From assembly GCA_945643635.1 (NCBI GenBank), contig CALZFC010000066.1, positions 628,501 to 692,500 on the forward strand: a stretch of DNA of 64,000 nt, written 5' to 3'. A program made the translations under genes and the position numbers. The DNA is from Allodiplogaster sudhausi (lineage: Eukaryota; Nematoda; Chromadorea; Rhabditida; Diplogasteridae). This document shows, in pieces, positions 10,189 through 23,246 of this stretch (within the stretch, counting starts at the first letter, position 1; each line of letters begins with the position of its first letter). The notes under the pieces were generated by a model. That model worked only from the letters and a program-made list of their open reading frames with translations, had not been told where the DNA came from and did not search any database.

Positions 10189-13100
10189 GGGAGAGAGGAA
10201 GAGAGGGAGAGAGAGAGTGAGAAAGAGAGTAAGGTGAGAGGAAGAGTGAGCAGAGCGGGAGAGAAAGAGAATGAGGTGAGAGCGAGAGAAAGATAGTGAG
10301 GTCAGAGTGAAAGAGAGAGAGGTGAGATTGAGAAAAGAGAGTGAGGTGAGAGTGAGAGAAAGAGAGCGAGGTAAGAGTGAGAGAAAGAGAGAGAGCGAAG
10401 TGGGAGGGAGAGAAAGAGAGCGAGGTGAGAGTGAGAGAAAGAAAGTGAGGTGAGAGTGAGAGAAAGAGAGCGAGGTGAGAAGGAGAGAAAGAGAGTGAGG
10501 TTAAGAGAGCTTCTTTGTAAGAGTCGAGCATGCGCTTAAGGCAGCCTGCCCCGGGAAAATTGTTTTCGAATTCATTAACGGAAAACATTTTGCTTATACA
10601 ACTCAACCCGCTCTATTTAATGAGACTAATTTCATCATCATCCGATTTTTTCCCTTCGGGATACACTACCGTAACCCTAAAAATTCATTGAGCCATAAAT
10701 CCGTCCAAAGTCTGTTTTGAGAAATCATCTACATATCATTCAATAGCATTTCGAAATCTCTTCAAATTTCATATAGGAACATGTTTTACGAAAATTTTAT
10801 TTTGGCCGAGAAAATTGGCGTTAAATTATTTGAAGGGTCGACACACCACTTTCTGCTCATTTCTACACTCTGGAACCTAGATAGAAAGAAAGAGCGTGAA
10901 ATTTGCTATCACATAATCACCATTCAAAAAAAATCCGAGCGTACCAATTTTTTCTATGACGCGAGCAATGCGCGCGAGTCGGTCAAAATGGCACATTTTC
11001 GGCCGCCGAGGCACCGTGCAAGCGCATTCATCGATCCATAACTACGCTCAATGTTAATATTACAAAATCGTTAGCATATCATTTAAGAGCTCTCACAGAG
11101 ATCTTCAAATGCTACATACATACTTTTATTGAAATATTTATATTTCTATGGAAAATTACGTTCTGTACTATTAGAATGCTTAAAAAACTACTTTACTAAC
11201 ATTTCAGCATTTCAAAACATGCATCATTAGAAAGAGCGTGAAATTTGCTTCAAGATGAACCCATTTCAATAAAATCTTAAGTCTATAATGTTTTGTTATA
11301 AGTGATAAGAATTGGGCATCAGCTTAGCACAATTCTTCACCGGAAAAAAATATTGGAATATTCCAATTCGAATAACCTAAACAGCGAAATTCTTGGGCGA
11401 AAGGACAGCGACGCAACTTTACCTACTCTTATGACTTATAACAAAACATTATAGACTTAAAACTTTATTGACATGGGTTCATCTTGAAGCAATTTTCACG
11501 CTCTTTCTAATGATGCATGTTTTGAAATGCTGAAATGTTTGTGAAGTAGTTTTTTAAGCGTTCTAATAGTACAGAACGAAATTTTCCATAGAAATATAAA
11601 TATTTCAATAAAAGTATGTATGAAGCATTTGAAGATCTCTGTGAGAGCTCTTAGATGATATGCTAACGATTTTGTAATATTAACATTGAGCGTAGTTATG
11701 GATCGATGAATGCGCTTGCACGGTGCCTCGGCGGCCGAAAATGTGCCATTTTGACCGACTCGCGCGCATTGCTCGCGTCATAGAAAAAATTGGTACGCTC
11801 GGATTTTTCTTGAATGGTGATTATTTGATAGCAAATTTCACGCTCTTTCTTTCTATCTAGGTTCCAGAGTGTAGAAATGAGCAGAAAGTGGTGTGTCGAC
11901 CTTTCAAATAATTTAACGCCAATTTTCTCGGCCAAAATAAAATTTTCGTAAAACATGTTCCTAGATGAAATTTGAAGAGCTTTCGAAATGCTATTGAATG
12001 ATATGTACATCGTTTCTCAAAACAGATTTTGAACGGATGAATTCAATGAATTTTCAGGGTTACGGTAGTGTATCCCGAAGGGAAAAAATCGGATGATGAT
12101 GAAATTAGTCTCATTAAAAAGAGCGGGTCGAGTAGTATAAGCAAAATGTTTTCCGTTAATGAATTCGAAAACAATTTTACCGGGGCAGGCTGCGCTCGAA
12201 GCTTACTGACATGCTCTCTTAATCAGAGAGAAAGAGAACCGGATGGTGGAATCATGAGATGGATAGAAAACGAACGAGAGGAAGACGAGGACACTTAAAA
12301 GAAAACTAGCGAGATGACCTTGCCACTCCTTGCTGCCTGCTCAAGATCATCTTCACCAGTCTTCTTCACTCGCTTCTCACGTGCTCCTTGAAACAAAACA
12401 AAGCGAGTTCAAAGCAACTCCACTCTAGCTCTCTGATCTCTCCGCTTCCCAACACTCTCTAATTCCTTCTTCTTCCATCAGGATGAATTCCGGGTAAATA
12501 CAATAGTTAAAATTACAGTAATTGGCTCGTTCGAGCAATTTCCTAAGTAAGATAACATATTTACAAATGGTCACAGCTGACAACTTTAAATCTTTACTCC
12601 CATTCTAGAAATCAAGGAGCTAAAAATAGGAGCAAGTAAAAAGAAGAGATCGAGAAAGAAAATTTAAAAAAGTAAGGTAAGAAAATCAAATAAAGGAACG
12701 AATAGAAAAGAAAGAAAAGGCGACCAGAGGAAGAAGCAGCAGCTCGCTTGGTTGCCTTCATTTTCATTTCTTCTGTGATGTCGAATGCGTTGGAGAAGGA
12801 AGCGAGTTCCTTCCCCACCCGGCCTCCTCCGTCTGCTTTGAAGTACGCAACTCAAAAGAAGGGCTGTGTTAAATGGGCAGTGGCCATTTGCGCAGCGGTT
12901 ATGTTCTAAATTCGAGAGGTGTTATTGTATCGCAATTATTGTCGTCATCTCTCTTCATCTGCCCTCTCTCTGCTATCGGTTTTTATTTATTGATATTTAC
13001 TGATTCAGCCTTATTTTAACATAATATGCTAATTGCTCATAATTCATGATACATTCACTGAATTCATTATTTTAAAACAGGACGGAGCCACAACTTGCTG

Positions 13101-13743
13101 TGTAGATGACTGCTGCGCAATTGACATTGGTCATAATAAAGAACGAAAATAACTGAAATAAAAACATACAGATAAAATGGAATGATTAACCGATATTATC
13201 CTCTGGTTCCTTTGGCTTCTCACCCACGGCATACTCCACGAGCATCGTATAAAATGACTGCAGTTCTGAAGGGAACATGGTTCATCTCAAGCAAGAGAGG
13301 AAGACAAGGAAAGAAGAATCTGACGCGGATTCTCAAAAGGCGAGTAGGAAGTGGAGAGGCGGTCAACGAGAGCAGACGCTGCCTTCCGCTCTTCTTCATT
13401 CTCTTAGCAACTCTTGGCCTTCTCTCTTTCACTTCCTCTCTCTCAAACCTTCCTTGGCCGGTTTCTGGCAGTTCTGCTCGATTAGTCTCCCATCAATGCA
13501 ATCGTCCGCTAGTGGAAGCGGGACAACAAGAAAACCTTCCATCCGTGCATTCTGAATACAACTTCCTTTGAAGAATGAAGGAAGATCTCGAGTGTCTACC
13601 TTGTCAAGATGAGGAACGAGAGAGACGAGTCTCGGGCGAGTCACCCTTGAGTAAGTCATCGAAGATATCACCATCTGCTGCCTCGCACGGCAACGATCCA
13701 GCAGACTACGCAGCAAACAACGAGAACCACGCATCTTCTGCAG

Positions 13744-13780
<37 letters not shown>

Positions 13781-13796
13781 AGAGAGAAAGATAGAG

Positions 13797-13830
<34 letters not shown>

Positions 13831-15086
13831 GAAAGAGGGACTGTACGGTTTCAGAGGGGTAGAGGAAGTGGCAAGGTTCGGAGTGTCGGTCTACAGCGAG
13901 CTTCGAGATGGGCTTGAAGCCGAGGACGTTGATTCCTGCAATGAAAAGTCGATTAAGAACTAAAATATGTCCTAATTGCATTCCAAATGCAGCGAATCCA
14001 CTTTCTTTCGATGCAATTTTCAATCATGGCTATTGTTCGCTTTAGCGTTAGTACATATGTATCAGTTTTTTTTACAATGTGTTAACTACTCCTGGAATGA
14101 ATAATTAATCCGAAAGTAACCTTTCTCAAATGATTTGAGCAGAGAAATCTCTTTCTGATCGAAGAGAACATTTTTGCCTCCGATGGAGAGAGCCTGATTC
14201 AAATGCGATCGTTCTCTGTGCTCGGCATTCAGAGAAAGGCCGCTACTATCTTCACTATCCTCGTTTTTCTGAAATAAAGGTCAATTTTTTTTGAAAATCA
14301 TAGCTCTTGTTATTTAAAATTTTGGGAAGAAACTGAATTTTTTTTTACGTTGCATGGAGCCAAATTTATGCCATGTAATAGGTCTGATACAAAATTCTGG
14401 ATTTACACAGAAAAAGGGAGACAAAGGGAGAAACCTTAAGAGTGAGAGGAGGAGGGATGCACGAGTCGCTCTCCCCCACTCCATTCTCTTCTTTCGGTCG
14501 ATAGACAGTGCGAGAGAAGACTCGCTCTTCACTCTCCGCATCGAAATGCATTCCCGTTGGCTTCTTCGTCTCCGCCGCCAGAGTAAAGCTAAGACAACGA
14601 GAATAGCCAATCTAGCAGAGGCATGAAGGATTGGACGAAGAACATCCGAGAGGACATATCTAAGATTGTAAAGCAGAGGAGAGTGATCAAAGAGGGAAAC
14701 GAACATGGAGACGTGGGCGGTGAGAGAAGAGCCAATTCTGAAGGGAAGGATAGCATGAGCTCGAGGAGCGAAGGCCTTCTGGTACACACTGAAGTGGAGC
14801 GAGAATCATACCGAGCTGCCCTCTCTCTACTTACATTCGTTCCAATTCATCCACCTCCTGGTAAGAGGCCTCATCATCGACAATCTTCTGCAAACAAGAT
14901 CTGGTTTATAAAAGCAACATATGTAAAAAAATTTAAAGTCATCAACCCATAGAGTGAGGTCCACATCCTTCTTTCCTACGGCATGAACTGAAAACACTCC
15001 TCCAGTGCGTCGTAAGTCCTCCACTTGTCTCTTCGCAGCTATCTGCCATTATAATTGAGATATTGGCCGGCGGAGAGAGGAACAGA

Positions 15087-15133
<47 letters not shown>

Positions 15134-16202
15134 GAAGAGAGAAAGAGGAAGAGAGAGAGAAAGGAAGAAAGAAAGAGGAAAAGAGAGAAAGAGGAAGAGA
15201 GAAAGAGGAAAAGTGAGAAAGAGGAAGAAAGAGAAAGAGGAAGAGAGAGAAAGAGGAAGAAAGAGAAGAAGAAGAGAGAGAAAATGGAAGAGACAGAAAG
15301 AGGAAGAGAGAGAGAGTACCAAGCTTTTATCAGTGGCGGAGTCGCAACCGAAGGGCTTCGGCCCGTTAGTCAGCACATTGACAACCAACTGCCGATTGGA
15401 CAAGCTCTTGCTGCAATGGGCGAAAACAGCGAGATGTTAGATTAAATAAAACATTGAATCTATTCTAGGAAAAAAAGTAAAGTGACGAACTTTCTGGCAC
15501 TGGTTCTAATATAGAAGAGCAGACTACCCAAGTCAGCCGATGCGTTCCCATCAAATCTCTCCTTGAACGCCTTCTTCAAGTTCGCTAAAGTGCTTCTGTC
15601 AAACGAAGAATTCAAATAATATTCCGATGCTAATAATGAAGCATTTCATGTTAGGAAGAAAGGAAAAAACAACAAACGCTGATCGATGAGGTTCTTAATG
15701 GTGACGGCACCTTCTTGACACACAAAATCCAATTCGGTTAGAACGAAAAACTTGTCGACGAGAGAGTGTGCGGGACTTGACTTCTTCTGCAGGAATACAA
15801 ACTCATAGCAAAATAAAAGATGGAAAAACGAGCTACTTGCTCACTTATTAAAAAAAGAGAGTACCGTATTCGCAATAATGACAGCAAAGAGATGAGTTAG
15901 ACTAGAGCTGCAGCCAATTCGGAGATAGTGGGAGTAAGCTATCTAAATATGTTATACAATTTACAAGATCGAAGAAAAGTGAAAACCTTGAGAGCCGCGC
16001 GGAAAGAACTCTCCTCGCCCCCGTCGCCAACCATCTCAGAAGATCCGTCAATCACGAAAAAGGTCAGCTTAACACAAACAATAACGGAAAAAGGTGTTAC
16101 TCGACAACCGACCTTTTTATTAGACTCATGGAAAGGAGACAATCCGTCCTCTTCGTAGTCCTCTCCTGCCTGCTCATCTCCTTCTTCTTCCACTTTAATC
16201 AT
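10006..16202 (-). CDS. XRCC6: Ku70, DNA-end-binding subunit of NHEJ
   Basis: Ku70 pairs with Ku80 to form a ring on DNA double-strand breaks and start end joining. It starts at 16202 with an acidic tail (MIKVEEEGDEQAGEDYEEDG), followed by the von Willebrand A-like strand LTFFVIDGSSEMV and FRAALK. Later exons match in order: FFVLTELDFVCQEGAVTIK (about 15740), VEDLRRTGGVFSVHAVGKK (about 15000), SIGGKNVLFDQKE, GINVLGFKPISKLAVDRHSE (about 13930), FLYPSE, EGFLVVPLPLADD (about 13520), LQSFYTMLVEYA (about 13240), an EEMKMKATKRAAASSSG exon (about 12750), GAREKRVKKTGEDDLE (about 12360) and a terminal SAP domain (MTVAELRAAASSHGI) ending at 10006. The last intron (10126-12318) is 2193 bp, about 40 times the usual size, because it holds a foldback element. 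The stop lies 108 bp from the convergent channel gene. Confidence 0.9.
10133..10500. repeat. GA-rich microsatellite and diverged GA minisatellite
   Basis: A pure GA run (10133-10183) passes into about 320 bp of GTGAGAGAAAGAGAGCGAG-type units of about 20 bp. It lies in the last Ku70 intron and directly abuts the foldback element at 10501. Confidence 0.85.
10501..12222. mobile_element. Foldback (long inverted repeat) DNA element inside Ku70 intron
   Basis: Two arms of about 790-800 bp, 10501-11303 and 11434-12222, are near-perfect reverse complements around a unique spacer of 130 bp. The outer ends read TTAAGAGAGC and GCTCTCTTAA. If TTAA is the target duplication, the element is 10505-12218. 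TTAA duplication is known for piggyBac-type elements, but the terminal GAGAGC is not the usual CCC start, so the family is open. A small indel (about 12 bp) near the outer ends and scattered mismatches separate the arms. Each arm carries the same reading frame (86 codons at 10781-11041 plus; 104 codons at 11696-12010 minus; ends HRASAFIDP), with no transposase motif. It is probably non-autonomous. Confidence 0.8.
13743..13835. repeat. (GA)n microsatellite
   Basis: GA repeat with GATAGAG breaks in a Ku70 intron. On the coding (minus) strand it is CT-rich and runs up to the following exon's acceptor. Confidence 0.9.
15085..15321. repeat. GA/GAAAGAG microsatellite
   Basis: A pure GA core (15085-15127) grading into GAGGAAGAGAGAAA units, within a Ku70 intron. 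Minus-strand readings are poly-Ser/Leu and plus-strand readings are poly-Arg/Glu. Both are artefacts. Confidence 0.9.
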
Positions 16203-16476
16203 TGAGCACTGCCTATTTTACAGTTCTACCACCTGAGTGAAAGCTAAGATTAAATATTCCCACAAGTTTTTTCCCACACCAATATTCATAAGTTGATCCA
16301 ATACATCATTCTTTCACAAGAATCCAACCCGAATGCATGATTTTATTAACTTAAATCTTGACAACATATTTCTGGATTAGGAGGGCATGGTACACAGATA
16401 TAAGGAATGAATAAGAAGATTACTTTTTTTTAAAGTTAAAATATGAAATATACGCATGAAACAACAGATGTATGAC

Positions 16477-16668
16477 TCACCAATTAAAAAAATAACGAAT
16501 CCCCGTTAAACAACTAATAAGAATAAAAAATAAGGCGACTTTCAATCCCTCATCATTGGAGCGAACAGGAACGGAAGCTTCACCAGATTGTACTGATTCG
16601 AGCTGAAATCATTTCGGAGGTAATATAAAGATACTGTGAAAGTAACCAACTCGAGATATTGGCGGCAT
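16477..16668 (-). CDS. Small putative tail-anchored membrane protein (47 aa)
   Basis: I do not recognise the family. Two exons: 16668-16651 (MPPISR) and 16602-16477, joined over a 48-bp GT-AG intron that matches the local intron size. The product has a polar N-terminal part (LESVQSGEASVPVRSNDEG) followed by one hydrophobic helix (LKVALFFILISCLTGIRYFF) ending almost at the C-terminus, the layout of a tail-anchored ER protein (compare Sec61-beta or RAMP4, without clear identity). It sits 63 bp after the likely POLA1 stop and 275 bp before Ku70 on the same strand, so it may be co-transcribed with them. It could instead be an untranslated POLA1 tail. The stop codon overlaps a good donor-like GGTGAGT. 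Confidence 0.4.
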
Positions 16669-16730
16669 AGAAGACGAAGAGTCTCAGAAAGGGCACAAGT
16701 ATTCGTGTAGTTCGGCGTCCGGCATACTTC

Positions 16731-19700
16731 TTAATACATCACAATGAATGCAAAGTTTACTGCAGTTAACAAATATCTATTTAAAAAGTGGGAAGAACGG
16801 AGTGAAAAAACCTTGTTGTTCCTTTGATGGAAGAGAGGCGACAGCTTGAGCCAAAGAGAACAAGCCACAGAAGAACGTTTGTTGTTCATACAGCTGTTTC
16901 GACGTGTACTTAATCCATTTTTATTAGAGTTTATTTTTATTCAACTTTATTCACTTTCTCCACGCAGCAACACAATCCACGCCCCTACCTCTTTTCTGAC
17001 GGTGCCGACGCTTCCGCATTTCGGACAGTCAACACCAGTCGAGGTGGACGTTTTCATGGGCAGACTTCTATACGAAACGATAAATTATCATTATCGTAAT
17101 CTTATCTCCCCTTATACAATGCTCGAGGAGCGACTATGGTGGTTAGGGTTGAAAGATACCACTATCATAATTACTTTAAAGAGGAGTTACTTAATGAGTA
17201 ACAATGTGAAGAATGAACAAAGCAAACGATTCCAACCTCATCTTGAATGCACACGTTGAGTCATCGCAGACATAAGAAGCCGTCGCATGTCGACTGACGA
17301 AAGAATCCAATTGGGCACGCAGAGAGTTCACCACAAATGGAGTCTTCTCGGCCAGATGAAGACTGCATTTGCCACACTCACTCAGAGAGGGGCGACAGAG
17401 GGAAGAATCCTGGGGGAGAGGAAGATGAGGGAGTGTGCGAAAGCGAGAGGGAGGACAGGATGAGGCAGAGTTGGCAACCATGAGACAGGAAAGAACAAAA
17501 GGTTGACAGAGAAAGCGATAGAGATGGATATTGCAGAAAGCTTCTTGACACTCAATCATGCCAAAAAAAGCAAAACTAGAAACCTGTCCTTCGAAGACAC
17601 TCTTAATCTGAATATCTGTGCCGCATCCCGGACATTTAAGAACAAAAGCATCACAGTTTTCCAAGCTTTCCGCCCATTCGTAAGCCTCGTCAACTGAAAA
17701 CACAAACATCATACTACAAGCTACATTTTCGAACAATATCTAGCATTTTGCCTCGCTTTCTCAACTAATAAATTTTCTCTCATTAATAACGAGCCGCACA
17801 ATTATTAGCTACAGTGGCAGCAGCGGCCCGTCTGTAGCCGGAAGAGTCAAGTCCTGTTAAGAAGAAGTACAATTAACACTCTGAATACAAGTGAGACCAG
17901 TCAGAAAGGAACCGAGAATCTCAGCGAGTCGGACAGTATCCATTTCCTCAAGGGGGGCGCACAGGCGAGAGACGACGGGATGGATCTGCTGCGCCAGGTA
18001 GTAGTTCACATCTCAGAGGTAAGGAGCTCAGTCACAACTAATTACAAAGCAAATGATACAAATACCTATTTTCAGTTCCTTATTTTCTTCGATCTCAAGC
18101 CGGTGGTACGCTCTTTGCATAGCTGGGAGTCCACTTTCATCCTGAACAGTGGCTACTTCGCTAAGCTTGACACTCTTCTTCATGAAAAGAAGACAAGCAG
18201 TTCTCGTGAGAGAAGAGAGAAGGAAGAAGAAGGGGGCCGACCTCACAAATGACGTACTCGACGACATCTCCCTGCTTGAAATGCATCTTTCCACTCTCCG
18301 TCACTCTCTTCGCCACTGAGGCGTGAGCTTGAGCCTTGTCAGTGTACGAAGAAGGCGGCCGAGTAAGTTGCTGAAGTCAATAAATAGAATATTCCCCAAT
18401 TTCTCCCCTTTTAATAAATAAAAAAAGAATCCACTAGCCTTTGAAATGACGAACTTTTCCAGTGGAATGATCCCCTCTTCGATCTCCTTCCGATATGATG
18501 TCAATGACTTTTCAATTTCCGATAGAAGATCCTCACGACTTCGATTCACATCCAGAATGTACTCAACAATCTCACTGCAAAATACACAACCATTCAATCT
18601 ACGCTTCAACAAAAAGGAAGGAGAGAGGAGAGAAAAGAGAAAGATAAAAGGAGTTAAGAGAAGAGAGAAAGAGGGGCGAAGGGCGACCTTCCGATGTCCT
18701 TGGCGATCTGTGCCCAGTCCCTGCGGACAATGTCGAGTCCCTTGAGTTCTTGGCTCTCCTTCCCACTGGCTGCATCCACTACCAGAGCAGCATATTTCTT
18801 CTTCTTCAACAGCAGCATCCTCTGAGGAAAAAATTTTTTACGAAAAGGCAAACCATCAAATTCATAGAATTGCGAGTAACTAAGGTCAATTTAGAAATAA
18901 AGTTCTTCACTAGTGACCAACCCGAAATGTTCCTTCGTGTTCCAACTCAAGTTTGTTGCGTCGTTTGTTGATCTTTTTCGTGATCTGAAAGCAAGAGAAT
19001 GGAAAGAGTGAGAAATGATGCCAGAATTGTTCCGACTTCTCGTGCGATGAGCGAAGCTTTGGCCATTTCATTGTCATTCGTGTTGACCATAATGGAGTCC
19101 GTGTCTCCGTAGATCACTTCTAAGCCATCCTTCTCCACAACTTCCTTCGTTTCCAGAAGAATCTAAAGCAAAACTCCTGTTCCTTCATCAACAATGGCCA
19201 AACCTGCGTTCTGTTAAATCATAGTATTATGCGGGCCATGAAACGACTTTCAAAGAAGCAAAAAGGAAAAAAAGATAAACCTCTCGTCCTTTGGCGGTGA
19301 TGAGAGCTGCAAGGGGCTTGGCATAGAAGCGAGACTGCACGAATCCCAGACAACCGTACATGCTGTTTGCTGTGAGCTTCAGCGCCTTCTGCCGGATATC
19401 ATACTGAACGAGAGGAGGAATGATGCGAAACCAAGGGGGAAGAAGAACCAGGGGAGAAATGAGATCAACCTGCTTCTTCTTCTGTGGATCCCTTTCCGAC
19501 TTGAGGAGCTTCTTCACTTCAGAACGGGAAGTTACAAGCACTTCTATCTGCTTTGGAAGGATTCCCTTGGCAATTTCAGAAGAAGGCGGTTGTGGAACTT
19601 CCCCGCCATCCTAAGCAGCAAGAGTTGTTTAGTAAGTTGGTTAGACGAACTCCCTGAAGTCTGGAGCAAAAAAAAATTACTATCAAAATTTTAAATTCCT

Positions 19701-22700
19701 TTTCTACCTCAACGATTTAGATTCAAGGTTTTAAAGGCTAAAAATTATTGCTTGCAAAAGAAAAAAAAAGACCTTTTCGTGAGGAATCGTTGTAAAGCAA
19801 ATGTTATACTCCTGGATGATGCTGGGGTAAAGGCTGTTGAAGTCGAGAAGCAGCACCAGAGTCTCATACAGACCTCAACGAGAAACTAAGAAATATTCCA
19901 TAAATCTTCTTTTTTCACAATTTACCTTAACCACAATCCTTTTTCACCCCCTCCCCTTCAGTTCTCGTTCCACTTTTCCTCACTCTCTCCTGGCTCCTCA
20001 CTCTCTCCTGGCTCCTCACTCTCTCCTTTCTCCTCTCTCTCCTTTCTCCTCCCTCTCTCCTTTCTCCTCCCTCTCTCCTTTCTCCTCCCTCTCTCCTTTC
20101 TCCTCACTCTCCTTTCTCCTCCCTCTCCTTTTCCCTCACTCTCTCCTTTTCCCTCACTCTCTCCTTTCTCCTCACTCTCTCCTTTCCCCGCACTCTCTCC
20201 TTTCTCCTCACTCTCTCCGTTTTCGTCACTCTCTCCTTTCTCCTAACTCTCCTTTTCCTCTTTCTCTCCTTTCGCCTCACTCTCTCATTTCTCCTCACTC
20301 TCTTCTCGGCCACGTTAAGTCAACTTTCTCTTGCATGCTTCCATTGTTATCGTCTTCCGAAGGAAAGAAGCAAATGTTTTTTTTTCAGAATGAATAAAAC
20401 TCTGCTTGTTGCTTCTCAAGCAGAGATGTTACCTGCTCTTGGCTCAAGAACAAGTCCCCCCGAATACTGAGCCTTATTCCCGGAAGGAGCTGGGCGATCT
20501 TCTTCATTCTCGTCCTTGCCCTTCTCTTCTGTCTGCTTCTTCTGTCGAGTCGTTTCATCTGAACCGGCATTTCTTGAATATTAACATATCTAAGAGATAA
20601 CAATACAGGCTGTATAGCATGCAGCCGAATAAAAGAGCATTGACAAGAAAAAATGACCAGCCTTTCTTGAATGAGTGCTGATACTTGTCAGGGGCGAGGA
20701 TGCCCGCCTTATGGAAGGCGTGCAGCAATAGCAGTTCGTTCCTCTCCGCCCGACCACCAAGGAGAGTGCGAGACTAGACGAATAGGGAGAGAGAGAGAGA
20801 GAGAGATAGAAGAAAAAGGCAGAGAGAGAAAGAAAAAAAGCAGTACATATAATTGGAAGTAAAGCACTGGAAACCATTCATTCTGGCAATGCTCACATAA
20901 CGCACCAGGATTCCTCCAACAATATTTGTTATTGAGATGGCAAGAGGAAGAGCATTGAGCTGAGCAACAACCCGAAGGGGCAGAAGACAACCTTCAACCC
21001 ATCCTTTTCGCACGACTTCCAGAAGGGACGGGCTCTTCCTGCAAGCATTCATTGGTTAGCTGCCAATGGAAACAATTCTAGTGCAAAAATACTGGAATAT
21101 GCTAGATGATGACAATTCGCTTTATCCCAAGATTAAAATTAAAATATAAATTAACTTTAAATTAAGTTAAAGTTACAGTTAATAACAAAAATATAGATGC
21201 CCCACTCAAAGTGCTTGGCGAGAGTGTGAGGAAGCGTTGGCTCGTAAATGGTTTGAAGAAGAGAAGAAGCCAACTCGGGCAAATCGTAGTTACGAGCACG
21301 AACCAACTCCATGGACAAGATTCTGGACAAGAGAGAATGACTCTTGGAGAAGAAAGAAGAGTAGCAAAGATGAAATGTAAAAGAAGTGAGCGCTGCCTGC
21401 TGTCTAGGAGCATCCTTCCAGCAGAGAAGTCGTGCTGAGCACTCTTGCCATGGCCAAGACGGCGCAGTTCAATTCTACGCTTCAATCTACCGAATCGAGA
21501 CCAGTTCACCACCTTCAAATGGATCTCTTTACATTCCAGCATCTCTCTGACTTTCACAGACAACTCCAAGCATAAATCGTGGATGAATAAGTAAAAAAGA
21601 AACTTTCAACTTCTCGGCCCGCTCCATGAGAAGAGTCATCGTCGCAGACAAGTCGTGGCCCTAGAACAAAACATTTAAAAGAAAGAGAGACTACGAAGCT
21701 CACCACAATGAAGTCAGGGTCGAAGTCCTCGCTTCCAATCTTACCCAAGAAGCAAGTTAGCAGACCCTGATGAACAGTTTAATTGCAATAAGTTGTTTTG
21801 AAGCAACATCTCTCCCTCTCTCCACTTCCCAATCTCTCTCTCTCCCTCTTTCTCTCTCTCATCTTGAAACCTTCTCCCCGCTCAGGATTTGGACGGAATC
21901 AGCAAGCTTGTTGGTTTGGAGGTGCTTTTGAAAATCGAATGGAATCGTAGACTTCGTCGGCCGACACAAAACTGGAAAACTTGCCAAGTTTCCCATTAAT
22001 TTTAATAAAACGATCTGACATGGTAAAGGTCGAAATAATAAATTTCGGAAAAAAGTGACATGTGAGAATGCCCTGTCCATGCCTTTTCCGAATAAGCAAT
22101 CTCAGTAAACATGCCTTATAATAACACAAAAGTATGTTTAAAGAAAGACCAAACTGACAACAGAATCTGTGGTAGTCAGCTGCCTGCAGAGAGAGCTCCG
22201 AGACGGAGGATCGTTTAGTAAGCAGACAGGAAATCATGACTATCTCAAATAGCTAGGATAGAATATTTACGGCGCAAGACCAAGAAAGTAAATATTACCT
22301 CGTTTTCCTTCTTGTCATTGAGAGCAGAGACAACGTGAAGAGAGAGAAGACGAGCAGATGGAGGGGCAGTCTGGAAGAGAGAATCTCCCCCCTCCATCTT
22401 CAGCAATCAACTTACAAGGCAGGAAGAATCGACAAAGATTGCATTCTTCTCCGCTCTTCCACACAAATCTCCAGCCATGTCAACGGAGAACTCGAAGCGG
22501 CAAGTTGACACTTTCGCATCTCCGGCCTCTGAAGAATTCCATTGCAGATTCTCCAATTACAGGTAGAACATTCCACCGATCACACATTCTGCCAGCAGAT
22601 ACACAAAACTATTCATACGATGCGGACGATTCCTTCCTGGCAAAATACCGTATCTGGAGACGTCAATCCATCCAGGACCCTTCAGTCCAAATTCGATGAG

Positions 22701-23214
22701 AACTCGCTCCAATGAAGTTGTTGTCGTGTTAAAAACACGTGAAAACATGCGTCCAGAAGTTGTTGTGGGGAGAGCAGGAAAGCGAGACTAAAAAGTTAAT
22801 GTGTAAAAATGTTGAAACCATTTCGTAATCCGTGGAAGAAGAGAAGGCTATCACTGACATCGTACTGAACTTCTAGAAGATGGGTAAGCTCGCCGGGCTC
22901 AATGTCAGCCACTCCGACAACTCCTCGCGACGACGGCTTATAAGTATACAAGCATCTTACGCAATCAATAGCGAGCTTTATTTATCCGCTAACACACTTC
23001 GTTTGGTCAAGACAACTGATACCCTGAGATCATTCCCTCTACAATTGGCTAACTTTGATCATTAAAAATTAACAGCATTTCGCAACGAAACCAACCTTGC
23101 AGCGGAACTCGTGTTTGAGAATCTGTTTAATTTCGGAATGGACATCCACGAATGGACAGACAGTGCCATCCGTCTGCAAAGAGAAAGAGAGATAGAGAGA
23201 AAAAGAGCGAGACG

Positions 23215-23246
<32 letters not shown>

